From Malus domestica (taxonomy: Eukaryota > Streptophyta > Magnoliopsida > Rosales > Rosaceae): a stretch of DNA of 64,000 nt. Position 1 is the first letter of the stretch. Each line of letters opens with the position of its first letter. Shown in pieces: positions 14,911 to 27,600 of the stretch. The notes below the pieces were generated by a model. That model worked only from the letters and a program-made list of their open reading frames with translations, had not been told where the DNA came from and made no database searches. The position numbers and the translations under genes were made by a program. The DNA is taken from contig NC_091677.1 of the NCBI RefSeq assembly GCF_042453785.1, positions 26,537,501 to 26,601,500 on the forward strand. The letters are read 5' to 3'.

Positions 14911-17084
14911 TGACACACCTCGACCAAAAATCAAGGTGTGATGGCTGTCACGTGAGGGTGACGTAGCCATGTGCATAGTGCAGAAGCGATAAGGATAATA
15001 AATATACGAATAAATAAAAACCGAAAGCTACTAATGTACACTTATAAGCAGAAAATATTAGGAATGAGATACAAGTGTAAATACTCCTAGTCAGGGCATA
15101 GAAAGTCTAGGTGCAATCCAGTATGACAAGTACTAGTTATACAATACCAAAAGATGTCCTACTAATAATATATATTGTCAGAACCGCCGAGATCATGAAA
15201 TGCCACCAACAGCAAGTATACCTAAAACCTGGAGGGGCGCAAAACAGAAAGTGTGAGTAGGCAAAAACAAAGCTTTTTAAAACCATTTCATTTATCAAAT
15301 GCTCTAACCCCTCGCCGTAAAACATGTATAATTTTTCCCATAAATAGAATATAAACATATCTATATATATATATATCAATTCAAATCATGCTTCACATAT
15401 TCATAATCATGAGTATGCCATGCCAAGATATAAACAGAATAAGTAACTCAGGTGAAAATAAATTCATGGAAAATAACACATTAGCCGGAACCCCTGCAGA
15501 AGTCTGTACGGCTGAATTCATAGCTCATTAGTCAATTAGCCGAAGTCACTGCAAATGACCTATACAGCACTACACTGCACACAAGTCGGAACCACTGAAA
15601 ATGTATGTACGACAAGACTGGGTGTAATATAGTTATGCTCAATGCTACGCACTTATGATAGATATGCGATAAATCGCTAGTCACCTACGAGTCGGTACCA
15701 CCTATGATGGTCTGTACAACAAGACTGTGCACCTAAATTGGATCCAATGTGAGCATAGGGTGTGGGAGGTGACATTATAAACAGGCATGTACCATATCTC
15801 TGACTAAATCACAATCACCCGGGGTGCAGGTTTATAAGCTCTATGCTTCTCAAATAATCACAACCGTTATTCACATTCATAATTCATAAACTCACATGGG
15901 CTTACCTAAGCGTCCACAGCACCACAATTATATATTATGCATCATATACTAATTCATATGCTGAATATAAATTATATGCATGACATTTCAAGGCATACGT
16001 TCATTTAAGCACATTTTATGGGAAAATATCAAGTATATAAATATATACTGAAAACCAAAAGCCCACTCACTGGTATGTCGAAAGGTCGTAGCCCCCCAGT
16101 CGCCCTTGACTGCGCTCGTCCTCGGGATAAATCTCTCCTATATATGAAACAACTATAAAAACATTAATTTAAAGCACATAACCAATACTAGCTAATAACT
16201 TCTCATACATTGCTCAATAGGATGTTTGAATATACCAACGTGATTTACACAACCTCACGAACATCCCCATATTTTTAGAAAAAATTTCTGACGTCCCACG
16301 CGCTGGCAAGGGCACGGCAACACCCGCGGCCACGATCAAGGACCATAACGGAATCCCTTAACCCCGTTAGGAATATTGCGTTAAAAAGTAACAGGAACAG
16401 TTAATTATACCTGACGGCGTCAGGATATTCCGTCAACTTTGACGAAATATTCTATCTTATTCTCCGGTTAGCCTCGCTAGTCGTCGTCGCCGTCACCGTT
16501 CGTCGGAAACTGGAAAAACACGAAAATCTTCATATCTCGTCCAATTCTCAACCAAATTTCATGAAACTTGAACCAAATTGAAGCTTAGGACAAGTATAAC
16601 ACAACTATACCTACTATGGGACCTAAAATCTACGGAAATTTGTCGGAGAACCTTCGATAATCCGACCAAACTTCAAATGCTTCGATCTCGACTTCCCAAC
16701 GTCCAAATCATGCCATTTTTCTTCTCCTAGCTTCGTGAGGATGATTCAAAGCTTCCTATGCCCTTAAAAACTCCTTTAAAACCTCGATCCGTGCCTGAAA
16801 TGGAAAGCTTGGAGTTCGTTCGTACAAAGTTGACGGAAACAGAAGAAAATCGAGAGGGAGGAGAGAGAGAGTACACGGAATGAGAGAGAGTGTGTGTGTG
16901 GTCCAAAGTTGTCCACTCCAACCAACCAAAACAACAAAACAACTTAATTTCCAATTAGTTCCACATACTTAGGAAAATAACTTGGGACCTAAAACTAAGT
17001 CATGTACACACACCACTACCCACATTTAAGGGTAAAACCGTCTTTTCACACCATCGCTAAATTATCCCAAGACAGGCTGTGACA
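14911..17084 (-). mobile_element. Solo LTR, 2174 bp
   Basis: The element runs from TGACACACCTCG to GGCTGTGACA (TG...CA ends). Read on the minus strand it begins TGTCACAGCCTGTCTTGGG, a start typical of large plant Gypsy LTRs. It is flanked by TCACG (14906-14910) and TCATG (17085-17089), a 5-bp duplication with one substitution. No primer-binding site, polypurine tract or coding domain lies inside, so it is best read as a solo LTR left by recombination. At 15480-15740 it holds about four diverged repeats with a CTGCAGAAGTCTGTACGGC-like core. Confidence 0.7.
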
Positions 17085-17252
17085 TCATGTCCTTAAATTT
17101 AAAGATTTTGTGGCTTCTAATGGCCGGAACTTTAGTCCCTATAGTAGAGGGAGTGGTTGGAGACCTCACGTATTTCCTCACAGTTGAGGAGTACTCATGA
17201 ACTCTCGAATAGGACAAGCCCATGTCCATTTTGAGTTGAGTGAAGTATCAAG

Positions 17253-18083
17253 TATTAGGGAGAATGATAAGTCATCCAATATAGTTACTGTTAAATAGTT
17301 GTTAAAGATAAATGTAATTGTTTTTGTTAGTAACTGTGATTAGTTTAGGTAGTTGAGGGTACTTTTGTAATTAGCCTAAGGCAGCTAAGGCTATATATAT
17401 TGACACCTGTGTAACTGAATTATTCATTCAATACAATCAAGAAAACTTACTGTTGAAGTTTTCTGTTTCTATATGGTATCAGAGCACTGTTGCTCGTTCC
17501 TCTACCGAAGCTGAGTATCGTTCCTTAGCACATACTGCTGCAGAACTAACTTGGGTCTGCAAAATCCTCAAAGATCTTAAGTTCTCTCTACCTAAACTGC
17601 CTCATCTATGGTGTGATAATATTTCAGCAATCTCTTTGGCATCTAATCCTATTTTTCATGCTCGAACTAAGCATGTTGAGATTGATTACCACTACATCAG
17701 GGAGTTGGTTCTTGCCAAGCTTATCAAAGTCAGCTATGTTCGCAGTGATGACCAAGTGGCTGATCTTCACACCAAATCCTTGTCTAAAAGCAGATTCTCT
17801 TATTTGTGTTCCAAGCTTCCAATCGGAATCCTATCTGATTCCTCCTTTAGCTTGAGGGGGTGTATTAGGGAGAATGATAAGTCATCCAATATAGTTACTG
17901 TTAAATAGTTGTTAAAGATAAATGTAATTGTTTTTGTTAGTAACTGTGATTAGTTTAGGTAGTTGAGGGTACTTTTGTAATTAGCCTAAGGCAGCTAAGG
18001 CTATATATATTGACACCTGTGTAACTGAATTATTCATTCAATACAATCAGGAAAACTTACTGTTGAAGTTTTCTGTTTCTATA
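17253..18083 (+). mobile_element. Young internally deleted Copia retrotransposon
   Basis: Complete small element of 831 bp. The left LTR is 17253-17473 and the right LTR 17863-18083, each 221 bp, differing by one base that I can find (AATCAAGAAA against AATCAGGAAA). The target duplication TCAAG is at 17248-17252 and 18084-18088. The primer-binding site TGGTATCAGAGC (17474-17485, initiator methionine tRNA type) directly follows the left LTR, and a polypurine tract, TTGAGGGGG, precedes the right one. The 389-bp interior retains only the end of RNase H. The LTRs start TATTAGG and end TTTCTATA rather than TG...CA; the right copy is preceded by TG. Confidence 0.93.
17486..17862 (+). pseudogene. 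Copia RNase H C-terminal fragment
   Basis: The frame reads STVARSSTEAEYRSLAHTAA, then WCDNISAISLASNP, ARTKHVEIDYHYIRE and VRSDDQVADLHTKSL, the classic end of the Copia RNase H domain. The first residues are fused to the primer-binding site, so gag, protease, integrase, reverse transcriptase and the first half of RNase H are deleted. The frame is intact and runs open into the right LTR (to 17908), consistent with a recent deletion or recent insertion. Confidence 0.9.
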
Positions 18084-18806
18084 TCAAGCACATGAATGAA
18101 ACTCTTAGAATATTGTGCAGCTTTCAATGGGATGGGTCCCACAACCTTTTCTTTTGCTTAGATCAAATCTAACACTGGGCTAAATGCTATTTTTTAGGTT
18201 TTATTCCCCTCCCAAACCCAACTCAACACTTGCTAAATGTGTGGGCTAAAAGCTAAAAACCAAACAAAAGCCAAATTCCTCCTAGTATTTAGCCCAGAAA
18301 ATGGTGTGGGCACCACCAGCGGGACTTCACCAACATGGGCATGTCTTCCAGGATTTATTGAATCTAATGTCTGAGATCGAATATAATCAAATCTAACGGT
18401 AAAAAAAGATCTAACGGCCCAAATTTAAATCCAACGGCTAAAATAATTAAAAAAATAATTTAACTCAAAATTCACCCAAATTTAGTGATTTTTCAATATT
18501 TCTCGGAATTTAAATATTTTTATGTTAAAATGTTCATAAAATTAAATTATGATAGTGAAAAAAATTACTTTAAAAGAAAAAATTAGCCTATATTTATTCT
18601 TTAATAATCTCATAATAGTTGAAGCAGAAAAACTGTTTCTGGGCTAAAAATTTTAGGTTTTAACCTAAGAGTTGGAGATGGTCTTATTGATTGAGATCGA
18701 AGGTTATCGATAGTTTTTTGAAATTTTTTTGTTTTTTAAATCAACGTTTGAAAATTAACAATTATTTTAATTTTTTTAGTCCTTAAAGTTAAAGATTATA
18801 CTATAA

Positions 18807-19626
18807 GGCCTCATTTGAAACACCGTATTAGACTCCGGATAGGATTAATAGTGCGGAACAGGTGTTTGGTGCAGTTTTGAATTAATTAACCAGCCGATTA
18901 TATATCCCGGCCCACTTTTTAGTCCGGCTCACACCTGCTAAATAATACACTCCAAAAGCTAAGGATAATTTAGCAGGTTCAAAACTCAAAAGCCCAGGAA
19001 AATTTAATCGCGTTGTCTCTTCACTCTCAAATAAATTCTCCATTCTCTCCTCTATCTGAAACGAACTCCATATGCTGTTCTTGTTCTTCTTCCTCCTCTC
19101 GAATTCATCTGTTATCCTTCATTCTTCTTCGTCCTTTTTTCCGCTCCCTTTCTCTGTTTGCTCTCTATTCCCTCTCTTATGAAATTGGTTGATTTGTCTA
19201 TTTCTTACAAATTGATTTTGGTGCGGAGAATCCATTTGGGTTTTGGGAGATTAAGAAATAAGGAAATGGGTTCGGCAGAGAGAGAGTGAGATTTGATGCG
19301 CAGGGATGATGATGAAGAAAGGATAACACAACTGTGAGAGAAACATGGGTTTCTTTCCTTCCTTTTTTATGTTTTGTTTTTTAATTTTGTCGGTGCAATG
19401 AGGATTAATTCTTTTTTTTTCCTTTGGTTTTCTTCCTTTTTTCCATTTTAACATCAGTTATTCGGTGAATTTTTTTTTAGAAATTTATTGTAATCCGATA
19501 TATTATCGATGTACAAATTTATCAGGAAAAGAACCAAACGCCTGACTAATTAGTTAGTACTATCCAATGATTATTTATCTTATCCGACTGAAATAGTCAG
19601 TACAATCCAAACTGCGAAATGAGGCC
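18807..19626. mobile_element. PIF/Harbinger-like non-autonomous element, TAA duplication
   Basis: An 820-bp element with ends GGCCTCATTTGAAAC and the inverted counterpart GCGAAATGAGGCC, flanked by TAA at 18804-18806 and 19627-19629. Inner inverted similarity includes GTGTTTGGTGC on the left and CCAAACGCCTG on the right. It lacks a transposase frame. GGCC ends with a TAA duplication fit PIF/Harbinger. Confidence 0.75.
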
Positions 19627-19629
19627 TAA

Positions 19630-20089
19630 GAACCCTCACGAAGCTAAAATTCTTAAGGACAGATATATTCCTTTTACAGTTGTAAATGAGTCCTCAAATA
19701 TAATGAAGGGAACCCCTAAATCGGAACTTTCGTTGGAAATGCTCTAATTAATCTTCTGTTTCACTCACACGGCCCACACTTTGTGTGTCTTCTTTCCGAG
19801 TTGTACAGTTTCACTTAACGACGAAGCAAACAAATAAAATAGAGCGGAAGTTGATCCCCCTCCCACTACTCGTTTGTCTTTTTGTATGCTTACAAAAAGG
19901 TCACCAGCCCCTTTTGCCATACCATTGCGTATTTGCTTGCGCTTCTACTTTTGCTAATTCCACTTCTCTTCATTTGTTCTCTTTTCCATTACTACCCTAC
20001 TAGGGTTTGGTTTCATGTCAATTAATATGATTGATTACCTTCTAATTTTTTGTTTTCTTTTCACATTAATAATTTGGCATGCTTGTTAG
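19630..20089. other. Intergenic, no gene seen
   Basis: The 72-codon frame at 19785-20003 has no recognisable similarity. AATGCTCTAATTA near 19739 resembles the end of a MITE of the GAGCATCTCCAAC type, without a partner that I can place. Confidence 0.35.
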
Positions 20090-20095
20090 TTTTTG

Positions 20096-20690
20096 GAAAC
20101 TTTAACGAAAAGCTCTCAGTACTATTCACTTTATGCAAAAATCATATTTTTACACTAAAAAGTCAATCCTGGTATTATTCATTTTACCTTTTATTTTGTC
20201 CTTATCGTTAAAACTCAAAGTTTTCAAACCCTTTTCATTAGTTTTTCTTTAATTTTTTTGGTTGAAAGAAAATTTAGGAAAGAATTGGTTACTTTTACCA
20301 TTAGCATCAGAGTATACTTACAATTTCAAGTCCAAAGAAATAATGTATGGCACCTAACTGTCAGCTGCAACTATTATGAATTTATGTAGGAATTTACAAA
20401 TCGCGCACCAATAAGGAATGTTGACAGCATGACTCAAACTTAATGGGGTGACGACACACAAGGTTGAAAGAACGTTTCTTGTAATTTTAATAACATTTTT
20501 GCCTTTTTATAAAGCAAATTTTGGGTGCAACAATAGACAATGAATAATATAATTAGCCTTTTAATCTAGTAAAATATTTTTATATTAAAAAGTCAATCCT
20601 AATACTATTCACTTTACCCTTTATTTTGTTTTTATCGTTAAAACTCAAAAATTTCAAGTTATTTTCATTAATTTTCCTTAAATTAATTTA
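20096..20690 (+). repeat. Dispersed repeat, two copies
   Basis: A block containing AAAAAGTCAATCCTGGTA, then TTTACCTTTTATTTTGTCC and TATCGTTAAAACTCAAA, spans about 20096-20262 and recurs at about 20572-20690 with substitutions (AAAAAGTCAATCCTAATA). Both are in the same orientation. I remember this block as very common in apple and pear DNA, but that is memory only. Its class is unknown to me. Confidence 0.6.
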
Positions 20691-22296
20691 TAAGACTGAA
20701 ATAATTAATGCAGGTTAGTAAACAATATGAGGCCATAATGTGCTAGCTAGTATTGTATTATATATATTCGTTACCAAAATTAAAGAACAATAAGTTAGAC
20801 CTTTTCCGGTCGATACATCAACGTGTGATTAAAAGCTTTTAAATTTAAAAATGGTTTTAAAACTTGTAGTATATTTTTTGGTTACGCTACGTAGGAAGTA
20901 TGGTAATGTTAGGAAAAATAAAATTTTAAATAAAATTTGTAAATTAAATGATTTGATTGTAGATGATTGAATTATTAATTAAGTGTCGATGAACATGTTT
21001 GTTTTCTTATTAGTAACACATTATTTGGTTTTCAATTTGGTTTAAAAAATTTGGTATCCTTAACATTAATCCAATAAGTAAGATTGATGACTGTTAAGCA
21101 TTTCTTAACTTTTATGTGTATTTTTATTTTATATTTTATTTTTAACAAATGATAGCGGATTAAATTATTAATTGTAACGATAATCAGTAAAGATCGAATA
21201 TGCACAAAAAACTCACCGAATCGCTTAGCTCGCTTAGGTGGCCACCTCTTAATCCAAACCCCTAGATCGTTGGAGTGCAATGCGAGGTATTGTTTGAGAG
21301 GACCTTGGATCTCTTCCCCCCAAAATGATTTGTTTGAGGGATTCTCAATCTCTTCTATCAAAAGCTACCTGATTAAGTGATATGAATTTTTGAAATTTTA
21401 TCCAATCGTCCACCCGTTTTTTTTTTTTTGAAGCATCGTCCACCTATTTTAATCCCTTAAAAGCTATAATAATTTTTAATTTTTTGATGAAATTTCAAAA
21501 ATTCAGATCATTTGATTCAATTAATTTGGTAGAAGAGATCTGAAGATAAACTCTTTTATGGTTTGAGTGGATATGGAGGAAGACAAAATTAAAAATTAAA
21601 ACAAAAAAAAAGGGAAAATTGAGAATTATCCGATAGGATGCTCTGCACGCCATTCAACACACGCAACGTCAGGACCCCTTCAACCGCTCGAAAACAACCC
21701 ACAATATCCTCAACTTGCTCTCGGCCGGATGGGCAGTTATTCCCTGCTTCTCTCCCCACCGTAACTTAAATCACACCAGACCAGTTGCAGCATTAAAGCT
21801 TCTTAATCCAGCATATTAGCGTAATGCTCAATTAACAAAGGAATAATCCATACTCGGTTAACAAACAACGGGCTCCACTTGATTCAAATGTGCGGTGGGG
21901 ACCACACATATGGGAATTTCCCACCTACAGAATGAATGAGCCACCTACTATAAACACATGGTCATCACAGATTTTATAGCATCTAAATAATGGCTTTGCG
22001 AACCACCACGGGCTGGCCCATGGTTGGAGAGTAATTTCGTGCACCTATTTTTCACAATGCGTTTTGACTTCGGTTCTTGATACTGATGATACTGATGATA
22101 CTGATGAATCGTACGATGATGGTAAAAAAAAAGATTGAAATGTTTTTGTGAGGCTCTCTGACTTTCAAAAAGATAAACTACCGTAGCGAATCCACAAATT
22201 AACTCATTTTTTAAAGAAAAAATAAAAAAATCATAATGCCTTTGCGAGATCTACTTTTGTATTATTTTGGCATGTTTAGGTGCCCTACTGTGTATA
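20691..22296. other. Intergenic, no gene seen
   Basis: AT-rich. A 109-codon minus-strand frame at 21032-21361 looks like chance. An inverted pair flanks roughly 21230-21560 (AGAAGAGATTGAGAATCC-like sequence on one side, GGTAGAAGAGATCTGAAG on the other), possibly a decayed foldback. A short GATACTGAT triplication lies near 22080. Confidence 0.35.
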
Positions 22297-22304
22297 TACA
22301 AGTA

Positions 22305-22525
22305 GGAGGTGGATTGTCTGCCCTACAATTTCCATACTCTTCCCATCCATTCCTGTTTGTATGGTCATAGCTAAACCAAGTCAACATTTTATATTGATTG
22401 TTTTTATAAAAATAATAAAACAAAAAGTAATAGAAATATAAAATGTTGACGTGACTTAACCGTGATCACACAAAACAGGAGGGGGTGAGAATAGTATGGA
22501 ATGGGAGGGCTGACAATCCACCTCC
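22305..22525. mobile_element. MITE with 8-9 bp duplication (copy 1)
   Basis: A 221-bp element beginning GGAGGTGGATTGTCTGCCCT and ending AGGGCTGACAATCCACCTCC, flanked by ATACAAGTA and ATATAAGTA (one mismatch in 9). A second family member is at 32205-32408. The core shares ATTTTATATTGATTG-like AT-rich sequence. The duplication length points to a Mutator-like or hAT origin. Confidence 0.88.
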
Positions 22526-22987
22526 ATATAAGTAACATGTAAACTGTACCAAAAAAGTATTATATTCCTAGAAAACATTTGTAAGTTAGTTTATTTTATT
22601 TTGTTAGGAAGAAGTTACGTGTTCAAATCGTTTTATAATAGTTACTGATAAATCAATTTTAATTTGGAAAATTAGAATATAAATTAGATAAAGAATTAGT
22701 TAGTAGATTATTGATCGTTGAATTGAAAGTTTAGCTGCCGAAGTAAGATCAGTAACTATTGGTGTTGATTACAAATTGACGTATACACAAATTCACTTGA
22801 TTATTAGCTAAATTGACAGTTAGAATTTGATTGCCTAATATGATAGCGCATATCATAAAGTCAATTTGAAATAGGAAACAAAAAAAAGATTTTAACTATA
22901 CTTGAAGTAGCTCACGTAGGCAATGATGTCTGTCTCCCGATCAACCCTTTTCTTTTTTTATTTTTTTTTTATTTTTTTCATATTCAA

Positions 22988-23149
22988 TATTATGATCTAG
23001 TAGTATTCATCTTCACTTAAAAGTAAGAGATCTTAAATTCGAATTTCGTGAATGATGAATTCAATACCAAATTAGATTGTCTATTATGTGACTTAGCTGA
23101 ACTCTCTTTTCATTATAATGTAAAAATACATCAATATACTAAAAAAAAC
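22988..23149 (+). mobile_element. tRNA-derived SINE (copy 2 of second family)
   Basis: TTATGATCTAGTAGTATTC, then AAATTCGAATTTC in the B-box position and an end CAATATACTAAAAAAAA align with the copy at 13700-13859. It is more diverged from a tRNA than that copy. Confidence 0.55.
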
Positions 23150-24470
23150 TATTTTCTTTTATAGGGGTGAGAGTTGATTTCAAACACTATTTTTAATCTC
23201 TCATACACCATTTTTTATTTTTGGAAAATACATTGAATAAATCCAATTAAATCAACAGACAAAATAAAACATAAATGTGTATAAGACGAAAATAGTGTAT
23301 GTTTATCATTTTCTCATAAGAATATGTTGTCATCCCTATCACAATATGTTGTCATCCCTATCCCACTCATCAGTAAAGCAGTGATATACTCCTGGTATAA
23401 GCAGGTCATTCTTTTTTCTTCTATATATGTTTTTTTCTGAGTAAAAACCACGAAGTGTCCTCGGACCTGAAGGGGGGACTAATCTCCGCTCGAGGTTCTG
23501 CTTGCTTCTAGCCACAAAGTGCTCTTTAGCTGGTTTCGAACCCCTGCCAGAAAGACACTGGAGAATCTGCCAACTGAAGAAGTCCATCTTTTACTTAAAA
23601 TCATGCCGTTTAAATAATAATAACAACGTGATTAAGAATATTTACTTATAAAAATCATGAGTTCAAATTTTTCGTCTATAGAAGAAGTCATTCTCATGTG
23701 TACTAAAAAAGTTCATCTTTTACTCAGCATCATGCCATTTAAATAATAATAACAATGTGATTACAAAAATTTACTTATGACATCACAAGTTCAATTTTTT
23801 TGTTGCTCTTATAAAGATACAAAATATAAAATACAAAAAACGATGAGGAGCGTGATATCCATTTCATGAGGAATACGTTGAACCTTTGGATGGGATGTCA
23901 TCATATCACAAGGTTAAATCCTTATTGGGTGCATCATGAATCCTGTACTTGCAACGCAGCCCTACCTTGTTCAAAAATGTGGCAACAACAACAGCCAACA
24001 CATCACCGAAACAGAATAGCGTAATAGAAAAGTTATTCCGCGATATGGTTTAGTGGTTGTCGATGAATTTTAAATTTATATTTCACATGATATATTTTAA
24101 ATTTGATTTTTGACGTTGGTAAATTACAAAAGGAAGATTAAAGGGAACTGAAATGCTCATCTGAATCTTTCTGACCCTCAAAAAAGTGAACTAACGTGAT
24201 AAAGTCACAAACCGGTCCCATTTTTAAAAGAAAAAAAAAGTGATTCTGGCATCTATGCGTAAAAAATATGCGATCAACCTTTATTTTTGTCCATTTACCC
24301 CTTACTGCTTTATCACCCCTCTCTACCCCACGCACCTCAATCCCACCGTCCAATCAAACAACAGAGATCCCAAACAACGCTCCAGATTTCCTACACTGCA
24401 TGGTACCATACAGCCGCAACACACAGTATCACTGCCCTTATGCTCCTCCAATATTTGCTCTCTCTGCGAA
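23150..24470. other. Intergenic; short duplicated block
   Basis: ATAATAATAACAACGTGATTA (23613-23633) and its flank CATCATGCCATTTAAATAATAATAAC recur at about 23728-23765, a local duplication about 120 bases apart. The minus-strand frame 23339-23587 lies in a degenerate repeat. The last few hundred bases are probably promoter of the pyrophosphatase gene. Confidence 0.4.
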
Positions 24471-24477
24471 TATAAAA
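24471..24477 (+). promoter_or_regulatory. TATA box of the V-PPase gene
   Basis: TATAAAA lies 149 bases before the start codon, followed by a TC-rich leader, as expected for a strongly expressed plant gene. Confidence 0.5.
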
Positions 24478-24619
24478 TCCACCCGAGCCTCACGCAAAAG
24501 GCTCTCCATCTTCTTATCTCTTCACACTCCGAAGCTCTCAGCAGCTCGAAGAGGCTTTCTTTTTTGTCTTTTAAGTTCTCCGGCATACGGATACCGGCTA
24601 AGCTAGGGTTCCGGTGAGT

Positions 24620-27600
24620 ATGGCAGTTCTGCTCTCAACCCTCGCGACGGAGATTGTGATCCCCGTCGCCGCCGTCGTGGGGATCGTGTTCTCTCTCGTC
24701 CAGTGGTTCCTGGTCTCGCTCGTGAAGGTCACGCCCGAGCGCAACGCGCCGCCTTCCGGCCCCAACAGTAACAAGAACGGCTACAATGACTACCTAATTG
24801 AGGAGGAGGAAGGCTTGAATGACCAGAACGTCGTCGTTAAGTGCGCTGAGATACAGAACGCTATCTCTGAAGGTAGAGCTTGTTTTAGATCTTTTGAGCT
24901 TTTTGCTAGATCTGGTGGTTCTTTTGAATTTTTTACAGTGTTTAGATTTGTTTTTGTTACCTCCAACAGTGTTGGAGCTTTATACTGTGTTTGTTTGCTC
25001 AGAAAAGGCAGGAAATGAGAGGAAAGTTCAGAAATTTACCGCTGAGTAAAAGAAGAAATTGGACGGAAAATAATTAGTAGTTCATTCAAATTGTCACTTC
25101 AAACTTGGTTTGAGTGTCAAAATCCCCTCTAACTAAACTTATAATTTCTTGCAATTTCTCGGCAGCCAAACAATGTCTTAGGAATAAGAGAAAGACCCAA
25201 AAAACCCAGATTTAGCTTTTCTTTCTGGATAAAGATGAATGGCTTTTCATGGAATTCCAGGGTTTATCTTAGCTCAAGCTTTGAGCTTTGGATTGCATAT
25301 CCGAGTTGGGTCTTTTTTCAAGATCTACTTTTGCGTTTTGTTAAACTAATTGTTTAATTTTATTATCCAGATCTAGTTTAATACTGGGAAGAATATGCTA
25401 ATACTAATAATGCAGCTTTATCTTCTCGACCTTGTTGTTATTGTGATAAATCGCAGTTAATAATTTTGTCCTGTATCAATATTGTTTCTAGCATGTGGTA
25501 GGGCATCTTACAGTATAAAATTAAGGTTATTTTTTATTATCTTGTTTTATGGGTCGTGTGTTGTTGTTGTCGGGAGCATAATTTATCTTGTTGTCGTATA
25601 TAAATTAAAGTTTTAATTTTTTTTCCTGATTTGAATTATTGTGCTAGTGCTGTGAAATAATTGCGTCTTATACAAAGATATGTAGTGAGTTTAGTTTCTT
25701 TTTCCTGCAATTAGCAATTTAGGAGTGTAGATCTCAAACTATTGGTATTTCACATGTTAATGCAGTTGAACAAACTATGCGGTTTAAGGGCGGTATTCTG
25801 ACTATTTAAAGTGTAGATCTCAAACCAGAAATGTGTCATGGAAAGGGCTAAGTGGCACATATATGAAATTTAACAGGATATACAATTATGTCTGTTGACA
25901 TGATAATGTACAAAGATAAATCGGATTTGTGCATCGTTTTGATTAGTACCTTGAGAATAACATTGAACATGGAGCGATGAACTACTAGCTTTACTTCTCT
26001 AGTACTGATAGAGTGAGACACTGCTGGTCTTTTTGGCCCTTTAATTTATTTTATTTTGGGGGTTTTGAGTTTGGATTTATTTAGATGTTTATAATCAAAG
26101 TGTATGCTCAGACAGTGTTATGCTCATAGAAAATAAGCTATTTCTATGTATGTCTAGACCGCAAGCAGATTTTCTTAGCTTTTTATATGTATCTCCATGT
26201 TATTAATAAGCTCCATATGCATGGCTGTACAGGTTCAACATCCTTTCTTTTCACTATGTACCAGTATGTTGGGGTCTTCATGGTTGTATTTGCAATCCTG
26301 ATCTTCCTCTTCCTCGGGTCTGTGGAGGGCTTCAGCACAAAGAGCCAGCCCTGCACCTATGATGCCGCAAAGACCTGCAAGCCAGCACTTGCAACTGCAA
26401 TTTTCAGCACTGTAGCTTTTGTACTTGGTGGTATAACCTCTGTCCTGTCTGGTTTTCTTGGCATGAAAATTGCCACTTATGCCAATGCTAGGACAACATT
26501 GGAGGCCAGAAAAGGTGTTGGGAAGGCCTTTATTACTGCATTTAGGTCTGGTGCAGTTATGGGTTTCCTCCTTGCAGCAAATGGTCTTTTAGTACTTTTC
26601 ATTACTATCAATCTCTTTAAGCTGTACTATGGTGATGACTGGGAAGGACTTTTTGAGTCCATTACTGGCTATGGTCTTGGTGGATCATCTATGGCTCTCT
26701 TCGGGAGAGTCGGTGGTGGTATCTATACCAAGGCTGCTGATGTTGGGGCTGACCTGGTAGGAAAGGTTGAAAGAAACATTCCTGAAGATGACCCAAGAAA
26801 CCCAGCTGTAAGTAGTATCAATTTTTCTCATTAAGTTTTGTTATTGGGAGATTATAATGGGGTTTGGACATTCAATTTTTTTGGTTTAACTTTCAGGTGA
26901 TTGCTGACAACGTTGGTGACAATGTTGGGGATATTGCTGGTATGGGATCTGATCTCTTTGGCTCATATGCCGAATCATCTTGTGCTGCTTTGGTTGTTGC
27001 TTCCATTTCCTCATTTGGAATCAACCATGAGTTCACCCCTATGTTGTATCCTCTCCTCATCAGTTCTGTGGGCATCATTGTTTGTTTAATCACAACCCTA
27101 TTTGCCACTGATTTCTTTGAGATCAAGGCTGTCAAGGAAATTGAACCAGCTTTGAAAAAGCAGCTTATCATCTCCACTGGTCTCATGACTATTGGAATTG
27201 CAATTGTTAGCTGGATTGCTCTGCCATCATCCTTCACAATTTTCAATTTTGGAGTTCAGAAAGTTGTTAAAAACTGGTAAATTCTGCATGAATTCAGACA
27301 CGTGTTTCCTTTATTTGCGAAACGAAAAAATTAAGGTTTATTTTATTATCAGCACTTAGTCTATCAAGTTGTAATTGATTATGTTGAGTACCATGGATTA
27401 GCTGTGAATTGAGTTGGCATGTTGTTTAAGTATGTCATTGATGTAATTTGGCTTTGCAGGCAATTGTTCTTGTGTGTGGCTGTTGGTCTTTGGGCTGGAC
27501 TCATTATTGGGTTCGTCACCGAGTATTATACTAGCAACGCATACAGGTACTAAATATACTTGACAATACTGCTCCTCTTTTACTGCCTTCACTTCCTGTC

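Larger units (their letters stand above)
14863..18686. mobile_element. Possible MITE carrying nested insertions
   Basis: CTAAGAGCATCTCCAAC at 14863-14879 is the inverted match of GTTGGAGATGGTCTTA at 18671-18686. Removing the solo LTR (14911-17084) and the small Copia element (17253-18083), each with its own target duplication, leaves about 820 bases between these ends. The simplest reading is one MITE-like element hit twice. The ends are a common motif in this genome, so they could belong to two different elements. Confidence 0.35.

Noticed and set aside
26893-27246. 117-codon frame on the minus strand inside V-PPase exon 3
   Set aside because: It is the antisense shadow of a conserved exon; the plus-strand frame is clearly the coding one.
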